This document shows positions 56,701 to 64,000 of a DNA stretch of 64,000 nt, in pieces. The position numbers and the translations under genes were made by a program. The stretch is from Tribonema minus (Eukaryota; Sar; Xanthophyceae; Tribonematales; Tribonemataceae), in the NCBI GenBank assembly GCA_017506865.1, contig JAFCMP010000235.1:248001-312000 (forward strand), read 5' to 3'. Under the pieces are notes generated by a model. It was not told the DNA's origin. It made no database searches and was given only the letters and a program-made list of their open reading frames with translations. The first letter of the stretch is position 1, and each line of letters starts with the position of its first letter.

Positions 56701-58134
56701 TTGATACGCAGGTTCTCGTGGATCACCTGCGCGTCGCGGGGGGGGGGAGTCGCGCGGTGTCAGGACGCGACGGCTGCTGAACCGTACTTTGTTGGCAGTG
56801 CTGGTGCGTACTCTGAAGGCACTTGTTGTGTACGTTTGGACGTTTGTTGAACTGAAGTACATGTACTTGCTGACTACGCACCTTCACCACCGGCGCCAGA
56901 CAGTTGGTCGTGCAGCTCGCCGCGGTGCAGATGGTGTGCTGCGTGCCGAGCAGAGTGTCGTTGACGCCGACAACGACGTTCAGCACACCCTCCTCCTTCA
57001 CAGGCGCGCTCACCACCACGCGCTGTACGCCTGCTGCGAGGTACGGCTGCAGCTTCGCCTTTGTCAGGAAGACGCCCGTGCAGTCGCACACCAGCTGCCG
57101 CGGCGCAGGGCGCAGCAGCGACAGTTTCAGTTGCATGGCGACTATTGCGCCACAACAGGTTTACATATGCAAACTGTCTTTGGTCATGGACGTGTAGTCC
57201 CGAAGGGGGAAACACCGTTGTGCAGTAGCACACCAGGTGCCGCGGCACTAGGTGCAGCGGTGACAACTGCAGTTCGTGGTTTTCGAGAGCTCCATGCACA
57301 GCGTTACACTTGCACAGTGCAGAGTATATCGTCGGTCACGGACATTTATGATCTCAAAAGCCATGTAGACTGGTTTGCATTTCGGTTGCTCCAAGGCTCA
57401 TACAGTCGCATGGAGAGATTGGATGCAGCGGTTGCAGGTGATGACCCACCTGAACGCCTTTGGCAGCCCAGTCCACAGCTTCGATAGTCTTTTCATTGCT
57501 GAATGTTACCAGCCTGGTCGAGTCAAAGCAAGCAATGCATGCAGGATTTGCAGAGTCAATGTCCGATGAGAAGACTTGCTTCTTTGTGCAAGGGTGATGT
57601 TGTATGTTGCATGCACTGCGCACTCTATGTGTACGCTAACAACCCGAGCACGCAATGTGTTGCACAGAGATCCCAAGCAATATGCGCGCTGTTTCGAGGC
57701 TACACACCTGCCGTCCACTGTAAACCCCGAGTCATCCTCCAGGTTTACAATGGTCTTGGCGTAGCGGCCATGCACGCTGTCGAACTCCAGCAAATAAGCA
57801 CCCGTCTCAGCCCCACCCAAAAGTTCATTCACGTGCACCACCTCTGCTTGGCAGCGAATGTGGCAGCAGCGACGCGATCATGTCGGAAGCAGCAGCAGCG
57901 TTGCTGAAAGTTCATTCACGTGCACCACCTCTGCTTGGCAGCGAATGCAGCAGCAGCGACGCGATCATAGTCGGCAGCAGCAGCAGCACGTCAGCTGACA
58001 TGCGCTGCGCAGGTGGGCAGCGCATGGTCACGATTGGATCATATTCACTCACCTACAGTGGGATCCTCCTCCAGGAACCGGAAAAGGCACCTGCCGATGC
58101 GCCCAAAGCCATTGATCGCCACCTTTACCACCAT
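53729..58134 (-). CDS. Glyceraldehyde-3-phosphate dehydrogenase, ArsJ-associated type
   Basis: Eight minus-strand exons (58134-58053, 57843-57708, 57513-57450, 57094-56882, 56726-56643, 55930-55751, 54572-54363, 53788-53729) join in perfect phase to 342 residues, the normal GAPDH length. The start [15 protein letters not shown] puts the NAD-binding GFGRIG at residues 9-14 with no transit peptide, so the enzyme is cytosolic. Active-site ASCTTNC places the catalytic Cys at 155, and the catalytic His of TTIHDVT is 182; the spacing of 27 is as in bacterial [34 protein letters not shown] and the C-terminal WYDNE/WGYS are intact. [20 protein letters not shown], with NE after the second beta strand, looks like the bacterial class encoded beside ArsJ. 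Known chemistry there is oxidation of G3P with arsenate to 1-arseno-3-phosphoglycerate. The head-to-head arsJ neighbour supports this over a purely glycolytic role, but both activities are possible. Confidence 0.93.
54045..54400 (-). repeat. Copies of the GAPDH exon 7 3' edge with donor
   Basis: The real edge (54363 side, plus-strand GACCTCATTGTCGTACCACA then CGTACAGCTTGACGCACG) has decayed copies in the following intron near 54203-54262 and 54048-54120 (TTGTCGTACCACACGCAG and CTTGGCGCAC). Confidence 0.88.
55600..55660 (-). repeat. Copy of the GAPDH exon 6 3' edge with donor
   Basis: About 50 bases matching the real edge at 55751-55800 (GCGCTCACCTCGAACACGCA, GTGATGGAGCCGTTGAGCAG) with one or two changes, downstream in the intron. 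Confidence 0.9.
55659..55709 (-). repeat. Dispersed short repeat, copy e (truncated)
   Basis: Reverse-oriented 5' half of the family: on the plus strand AACCACGCCTTGTCACCCAG, AGCTCTACAATCTTTTGA, CTCGTTTCC. Confidence 0.75.
55975..55990 (+). repeat. Interstitial telomere-type repeat
   Basis: GATTAGGGTTAGGGTT in a GAPDH intron. It is tandemly duplicated with its flank (GCGCAGCAGTGTTTG) at 56045. Confidence 0.75.
56045..56070 (+). repeat. Interstitial telomere-type repeat
   Basis: AGGGCTAGGGTTAGGGTTAG followed by GGTAAGG. Second copy of the duplicated intron segment. Confidence 0.8.
56392..56414 (+). repeat. Interstitial telomere-type repeat
   Basis: Nearly four perfect TTAGGG units in the same GAPDH intron. 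Confidence 0.88.
57205..57300 (-). repeat. Decayed copy of the GAPDH exon 4 acceptor edge
   Basis: On the minus strand, CGCGGCACCTGGTGTGCTAC and TGCACAACGGTGTTT mirror the real start CGCGGCAGCTGGTGTGCGAC and TGCACGGGCGTCTTC at 57094. The CAG acceptor has mutated to CAC, so the copy is dead. Confidence 0.85.
57820..57985 (-). repeat. Tandem duplication of the GAPDH exon 2 acceptor edge
   Basis: About 81-bp period: AAGTTCATTCACGTGCACCA, CCTCTGCTTGGCAGCGAATG and AGCAGCGACGCGATCAT occur at 57821 and 57908. Both copies keep an intact CAG acceptor and the first 8-9 codons (EVVHVNEL). Use of the upstream site would extend the exon with a frame I have not verified. Confidence 0.88.
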
Positions 58135-58327
58135 GACTTCCTGATTGCGCGCGCCCTCTCGCTGCTCCTTTCTAGTAGGTCTTGTGCCCCCTCAACCATC
58201 GGAGTTTGAAGTTTGAAGTTTGGCTGATTCCCAATCGCATCTGGACCGCACCTGGCTCCAGGGAGTGGTGGGAGCGAGGCTGGGCAATTAACGCGGTGCG
58301 CTGACGGCATCACGTCAGCCTGCTACC
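58135..58327. promoter_or_regulatory. Bidirectional promoter region between GAPDH and arsJ
   Basis: 193 bp between the two start codons. It contains GTTTGAAGTTTGAAGTTTGG (58206) and a CCCAAT motif (58230). No TATA box or arsenic-responsive operator is recognised. Co-regulation of both genes is inferred from geometry only. Confidence 0.5.
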
Positions 58328-61300
58328 ATGAGCAACACCATGACCATCACAGATAATATTACAGCCGTGAGCGCAGAAGCGGGGCAGGACGTGCAAGCAC
58401 CGGCGGCGGACCCAGGCCCAGGCAGGAAGCTTCGTGAGCCCGCGCCAGTACGCAACTTGTACGTGACCAGCACCTCATATGTGGGCTTCACCTTAACCGA
58501 TGGAGCGCTACGATTGGTGGTTCTGCTGTATGCAGACAGCCTCGGGTTCGATGCTATCCAAATTGCCATCATGTTCTCTCTATATGAGGTAAGCGAAACG
58601 AGTTGAATCATTCGTATGCCGCTTTTGCTCCATGCTGCTGGAAAAATGGTCGTGCTGCCCAACGTTTGTTGCTATAAGGTGAACTTCAAGTGCATGCATT
58701 AGGTTGTGTGAGTTCTGCCATTTGGTGCCCTTCCCTCGCTCGATTCGGTATAAATTACAGAGCTGCATCTTGTCATTTGGTGACAGCCGTTGCTGCCTCG
58801 ACTGTTTGCAGGCGGCGGGTGTAGTCACCAACCTATTTGGAGGCGTGGCAGGCAGCAAATACGGGCTGTTCTGTACCCTTCTGTCCTCTCTTCTGCTCCA
58901 AATGCTGTGCCTGGTGAGTGCTGCGGCTGCTTGAATATGTCCATGTGAGCGTCTCATAATGTCAAGAGTAGAACAATTTGTAAGAACGCAGTGCTGCGAT
59001 GCAGCTCATCCATCTGCCTGTGCGTAGTCGCACTGCAACTGCCGTGCCGTAAGTCGGCGCACAGCACCTTGCAGTAGCGCCGTGCGGCACTGCCTGCTTT
59101 ATCACTCTTGACGCGACCTAGTGCGCTTTGACCCGCAGGGCGCGCTGATGTGCATGGGCCCGCTCTTTGGAGACCTGGAAAACGAGGATGTCATCAGCAG
59201 CAAAACTCGCATCCAGGTGAGCGAGGCGGTCCAGCACAGCAGCGCTGAGCATCGCTGGTCCACCGCGTATTGTTTGGCAGTACTTTTTGGCAGTTGACCG
59301 GCACAGCATCGCCTGTCCAGGCGCGGGCACTGTGTGCTTTGTGCAGTTGATTACAATCAGCAGCGTATCACACAAAAGGTTCTCCCCCACACACTTTGCT
59401 GCAGCTATGTGTGCATCACATGGCATCGGTTTGGGCTATGCCATTGTGCCATCATGAAGTGCGCACTCTGCACTTTTGTCTGCACCTTTGCTGCTGATGC
59501 ACCGTCTTGGCACACCCATGGCGGTGGTTCACGCGTCCTCTGTTGCTGCTGGACGGAATGGCGGCGGGCATTGCAGGCGACCATATACGTGACGGTCTTT
59601 GAGTGCTTCTCTGGCGTCGCCAAGGACCTGATGAAAATCTCCGGCAAGAGCACGCCCAAACTGGTCACGAAGGAGGGCGCTGAGGGGAGGCTGTTCAGGC
59701 TGGTGGCGTGGATCACAGGCAAGTGAATTATGCGCTTCTGAGCGCGGCGCGCTGTTGCCCACGGACCTGTGTCGCTGTACACGGTCAGTTTAGACATGAG
59801 GTAGGCTTGATCAACAGAAGACGGACACCAGTTTGCCCGCTGCCAGAAGTGAGCATGTCAGGGTCAAATGCCGGCAGGTGCAGCCTCCCTGTAACTGCCA
59901 CCAGGCTCCAGCACGCTGTCCGTAGCGAGATACTAGCAGAGGCACTGCTATGCAGCAGTGGCATTCTTGGGCACTGATCCTGTACAAGCGCCTTGCTGCA
60001 CCAGCATGAAAACGAATCGAAGATCGTCATACATTATGCTGCAAGCAGCAGCCTGGTATGCATGTATAATGTATGGCAGGCAGAGCTCCATGCGCGTTTT
60101 CTTTGCGCAGTACACCGCCGCCGACAAGAGCATGTTGTGAGCGCCTGTGCAGAAACACATGCATGCTTGCGCGGTCGCGCCGTGCTTGCGTTGGGGTCAG
60201 GGTCAGGGTTTGGCAATGCACATTAGCATAAGCAATGCACGACTGCCTGCAGCCTAGCTGGGAGAGGCCGTAGGCGCGTGCGCATGCGTGTGCGTAGTGC
60301 TCAACTTTTACACGATGGCTCAGGTATCAGTACAATCGCGATGGCAATTCCAACACACTCCGACACTGATGGGTGAGACAGGATTGCAAGGATGTGGCAT
60401 GACACATGTGTGCAAAAGGTTCGCACAGGAGGTTGAACTTGGACTTATTGCCAGATGCCTTTGGACTGTAACGTGGCTCATGAATGTTCAAGTCATCGCT
60501 TGACCTCACTGATATCAAGAACACGGGTAGGGGTGGGGGCAGCCTGATGAATAGTGCTTTCGCCTCATGCAGTACAAAGTACTCATCGTTGCCAACATGT
60601 TTACAGTTTCGTGCTTGTTCACGTTCTTGATGTTGCATGACACTTCGCCATCTCGCTTTGCAAGTGTACCGCCAGGCCACTCTGCAAGGTCACACAGGAT
60701 GAGCATCATCCACTCACAGCTGATGTCAGCAACAAGCGGGCCTCTCTCCTGCAATCTGCTGTCATGCAGAACAGTGCTGTAGGTTCTTCTTCCGCCGTGC
60801 CGTTGCGTCAAATGCACAGGGCGCTTGTGGCTCATTCATATATGTGTATGCCATATGGCCGTCGCAGGCACAAGGCACGTGACCTTGTTCAGCAGCTCAC
60901 AACTGGTGATGTTAGATAAGCACCACTTTCAATGTACTTTGAAGTACACTTACTGTGAGTCTGCGCGGTGTCCGCATCCTTAAATCTAGCCATACCACTT
61001 TCGCGCATCGCTAATCCTCACCTTGATTCTGACCTAAACCCGACCCTAGTTGTTCACGGGCAACCTGTGCTCGATGCGCCTTTTTGCAGGCATGAAGAGT
61101 GCGATCAAGCGTGTCGGCAGCGTTTCAGTTGTAAAACGCTCGGCGCTCATGCAGCCCCGAGTTGCCGCGTGGTTGCGGGTCTGGTTGGTGCAGTGGTTGT
61201 TCCCACTCCTCCATCGTACTGGTTTCACATGGAGCGTCTCGCTTGTTCACTCATGAGTTCATGAATGAATTCACCGCCTTTCACAGGCATGAAGAACGCG

Positions 61301-64000
61301 ACCAAGGGCGCCGGCAGCCTCGAAATTCCGCTTGCTTGTGGGTCGGCCTGGATGCAGTTATTGTTCCCAGTTCTCCGTCGCCACCGGTTCACATGGAGCG
61401 TCTCGCTCATTCACTCATGAATTCATGAATGAATTCACCGCCTTTCACAGGTATGAAGAACGCGACCAAGGGCGCCGGCAGCCTGCTTGGGGCAGCGCTC
61501 GTCGGCTCCATCGGCTTTGTCAACTCGCTGCTGGTGCTCATCGTCATACTGGTCCCGTTCGTGCCGCTGTCCATCATGTACATGGACAGGAGGCTCGGCC
61601 AGCAGCCCGTGAAGAAGGTGGGTATGTAGGTATATATGTAGAGCATCTATGATTGAAGAACACAGATCTGCTTGCGGTCGCCTGAAAGAATTGACCGGGC
61701 GCAGCGCTGCGCCACTAGGCCTCCCGTGGCGCCATCATGCGCAGCGTGTACACTACACTTGAGGTTTTGGCGCACCCATCTGCTGTTGTGGTGTGATCTT
61801 CTAAAGAGCTGGGTGCAGTGACAGAGCGCTCATCCCATGGTGCTTGGAAGAATCAGCACGCTTTGGTCTTGGCAGTCGCGCGGTGCTACTGGTGCCTGCA
61901 CCACCACACATGAAGTACTTGCGGAAAAATACTTCCAAGTACTTGAAGTAGTGTGAACTCCGCTGCCGCGCAGCTCCTCATCCACAACACCGCGTCGTTC
62001 TTTTTTTTCTGACCTTGGCAGATCAACTGGCACAGCGTATTCCACAAAACCATAAAACGCTCAAAAGCTTGCACACGCAAGCCTTTTGGCTCCTGTGGAT
62101 ATGGTGACACTGTTTGACTGTGGCCGATTGCCACAGCAGCGGCGACCACGGTCAAATGGTGGAACGCATTTGCAGCCGGCCACACCACCTTGTCACCTAG
62201 AGCTCTACAATTTTTTGATTCGTTTCCTCAACACTCTGTCTCCATGATACTCTGTTATTTTTCTTGCAGATTGACTGGCACAGCATGTTCCACAGAAACA
62301 TAATATCCCGTGCTTGTTTTGCCCTGAGCAGATCAACTGGCACAGCGTGTTCCACAAGGGGCGCGACGTCAATGTGCTCAGCGCGGCGCGCTTCTGGCTC
62401 TTCGGCTCGCGCGACGTGTGGTTCGAGATCGCCCTGCCGCTCTTCCTCGCCAACGGGTTCGGGTGGAGCGACGCCTACGTGGGCCTGTTTTTGGGCGCGT
62501 ACGTGGTTGTGTACGGCAACCTGCAGGCCTTCTCCACGAGCCTGTACAAGTGAGCGATTCACCAAGTATGAGTATGAGTATGAGTATGAGTGAATCAAAT
62601 GTTTTCGGGCATATGGTCGTGTACGGCAACCTGCAGGCCTTCTCCACGAGCCTGTACAAGTGAGCGATTCACCAAGTATGAGTATGAGTACGAGTACCTT
62701 TGAGTGAATTGCATGTACCATATAGAAGTACGTGTTTGTGGTTGGCAACTTCGAGGCCTTCGTCATGAGACGTGAACGAGTGAGGGAGTCAACGAGTACA
62801 AGTATGAGTGAGTCGCGTGTTGTTCCTGGGGTCGTGTACGGCAACCTGCAGGCCTTCTCCACGAGCCTGTACAAGTGAGTGACTCGTCAAGTATGAGTGA
62901 ATTGCATGTTCAAGAAGGGCATTTGTGCGGGTGAAGCGACGCCTACGTGGGCCTGTTTCTGGGGGCGTACGTGGTCGTGTATGGCAACCTGCAGGCCTGC
63001 TCCACAAGCCTGGAAAAGTGAGCGAGTCAATGAGTTTGAGTGTGAGTGAATCGCATGTTGAAAGCGCATACGTACGTGGTAGTGTACGGCAACCTGCAGG
63101 CCTTCTCCACGAGCCTGTACAAGTGAATGACTCACAAAGTATGAGTACAAGTATAAGTATGAATGAAACGCATGTTTGGGGGCGGTGTACGGCAACCTGC
63201 AGGCGTTCCCCACGAGCCTGTACAACTGAGCGACTCACTCAGTATGAGTATGAGTATGAATGAGTCACGTGTTGTTCCTGGGGTTGTGTACGGCAACCTG
63301 CAGGCACTTGCCGCCCACTTGTCATGCTCATAGCGACACCAACAGCTGCCACCAAGATTGCAGCCATGGACTTCTGCCAATAGTCTAATCACCTGCTGCC
63401 TGTTTCTTTTATCACGGCTTCAAAGGAAGGGCACCGATGGCTTGCTTGGCTGGCCACGGCCTCAGAGAGGCAGATGCCCAGTCTTCACGCTTACAGTGCC
63501 CAAAAGCCGCCATCGATCCTACCTACATCTGGTGCTGCTGGTTGTCTGATGCGCTGATACTGCCACCGCGCACGTGTCCGTGGACCGTCGATCGATGCAG
63601 GAAGGGCGCCGGCGGCGTGCTCCTCTGTCGCTGGCCTCAGAGCATCAGATGCCCAGTCCTTACGCTCACAGCGCAAAATGCTGCAACCAATCCTACAGCT
63701 TCTGATACTACTGATGCTGTCTGTCGGTTTCGCGGCACCACAGGAAGGGCGCCGACGGCGTGCTCGGGCGGCCCCAGCCGGAGAGCGTCTCGCGCTGGGC
63801 GCTCGGCTGCGCCTTCATCCCCGCGCTCACGGGCACGGCGCTGTACTTCACGTACGACGCGCACGACCCCACGGACAACGTCGCGAGCATCGTGGTGCTG
63901 TGCGCCGGCATCCTCGCGTTCTCCGCCGTCTTCGCCGTCAACTCGGCGATCCACTCGTACCTCATCGTGTCCTTCTCGGACCAGGACAAGGTGTCGCAGG
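58328..64000 (+). CDS. arsJ: ArsJ-type MFS exporter of 1-arseno-3-phosphoglycerate (3' truncated by window)
   Basis: Exons: 58328-58588, 58812-58913, 59139-59216, 59577-59718 (GC donor), 61451-61617, 62332-62549 and 63744 to past the edge; about 408 residues are visible and all phases agree. After an extra N-terminal stretch of about 40 residues comes YVGFTLTDGALRLVVLLY, the ArsJ signature. VVTNLFGGVAGSKYGL, GVAKDLMKISGKSTPKLV, SAARFWLFGSRDVWFEIALP and AVNSAIHSYLIVSFSDQDKV then follow in the order known for bacterial ArsJ. Family function: a 12-TM major-facilitator carrier that exports the unstable arsenate ester made by GAPDH. The ester then hydrolyses outside, so the pair acts as arsenate efflux. 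Compared with bacterial proteins there is a hydrophilic insert (GDLENEDVISSKTRIQ) in the third exon. The last roughly 60 residues should lie beyond 64000. Divergent GAPDH next door strongly supports the call. Confidence 0.92.
61080..61450 (+). repeat. Three copies of the arsJ exon 5 acceptor edge
   Basis: Acceptor plus GCATGAAGA.CGCGACCAAG at 61090 (most decayed), 61288 and 61451 (real; GTATGAAGAACGCGACCAAG). Upstream segments with TTCATGAATGAATTCACCGC and CTTTCACAG are shared by the last two. Only the third copy stays open. The second reaches a frame break within 15 codons. Confidence 0.92.
62010..62345 (+). repeat. Three copies of the arsJ exon 6 acceptor edge
   Basis: GCAGATCAACTGGCACAGCG followed by T.TTCCACAA occurs at 62019, 62267 (GCAGATTGACTGGCACAGCA) and 62329 (real). 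The first two decay into A-rich intron after about 27 bases. Confidence 0.9.
62097..62228 (-). repeat. Dispersed short repeat, copy f
   Basis: Full-length reverse-oriented copy between two exon-edge copies: from GGATATGGTGACACTGTTTG to AGCTCTACAATTTTTTGATT and CGTTTCC. Confidence 0.8.
62505..63320 (+). repeat. Array of about 8 copies of the arsJ exon 6 donor edge
   Basis: The real edge (GTACGGCAACCTGCAGGCCT, TCTCCACGAGCCTGTACAA|GTGAGC, ending 62549) recurs near 62621, 62733 (diverged), 62836, 62977, 63084, 63187 and 63288 (partial). GAGTAT/GAGTGAAT microsatellite lies between the copies. Most copies keep GT after TACAA. Period is about 105-140 bp. Confidence 0.93.
63415..63790 (+). repeat. 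Three copies of the arsJ exon 7 acceptor edge
   Basis: AGGAAGGGC.CCG..GGC followed by GTGCTC and GG.CTCAGAG is found at 63424, 63599 and 63742 (real, GGAAGGGCGCCGACGGCGTG). The first two share the downstream block CAGATGCCCAGTC.T.ACGCT. Confidence 0.9.

Overview
The window is nuclear DNA of an intron-rich, GC-rich microbial eukaryote, most likely a microalga; I cannot assign a lineage from the sequence. The evidence is GT-AG introns (with some GC-AG) breaking recognisable eukaryotic domains, interstitial TTAGGG arrays, long poly-C/poly-G and CTG/CAG tracts, and intergenic gaps of about 0.2-3 kb. Because exons are short, long open frames are mostly noise. The genes below were assembled by hand from splice sites, reading phase and domain logic, so exon limits are predictions.

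Layout, left to right. (1) A minus-strand Gln-rich protein with NPF/DPF motifs runs off the left edge. (2) A MITE-like element lies at 3770-4257. (3) A plus-strand TBC (Rab-GAP) gene with a possible F-box start spans 8122-17770, followed 16 bases later by a small CxxC/coiled-coil gene (17787-19785). (4) A plus-strand ankyrin-repeat plus WW protein ends at 31674. (5) A minus-strand multi-pass membrane protein, possibly NDC1-like, lies at 33395-36574. (6) A plus-strand two-RRM RNA-binding protein of the plant NSR/RBPMS type spans 37145-40209. (7) A minus-strand Gln/Ala/Gly-rich protein of unknown family lies at 41679-47171. (8) A large palindrome with two 1060-bp arms, each carrying a 321-codon ORF, spans 48272-50819. 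(9) An array of about 12 stem-loop repeats sharing one internal-loop signature lies at 51679-52513. (10) A divergent gene pair closes the window: GAPDH (minus, 53729-58134, eight exons, complete) and an ArsJ-type MFS transporter (plus, from 58328, running off the right edge).

The GAPDH/ArsJ pair is the clearest functional system. In bacteria, GAPDH uses arsenate in place of phosphate to make 1-arseno-3-phosphoglycerate, and ArsJ exports it. Here the two genes are head to head with 193 bp between start codons, both intron-rich, and GAPDH has no targeting peptide. This suggests a domesticated cytosolic arsenate-efflux pathway under a shared promoter region.

A second theme runs through nearly every gene. 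Introns contain tandem degraded copies of the neighbouring exon edge together with its splice site. Decoy donors lie downstream of real donors and decoy acceptors upstream of real acceptors. This appears to be how introns grow in this genome.
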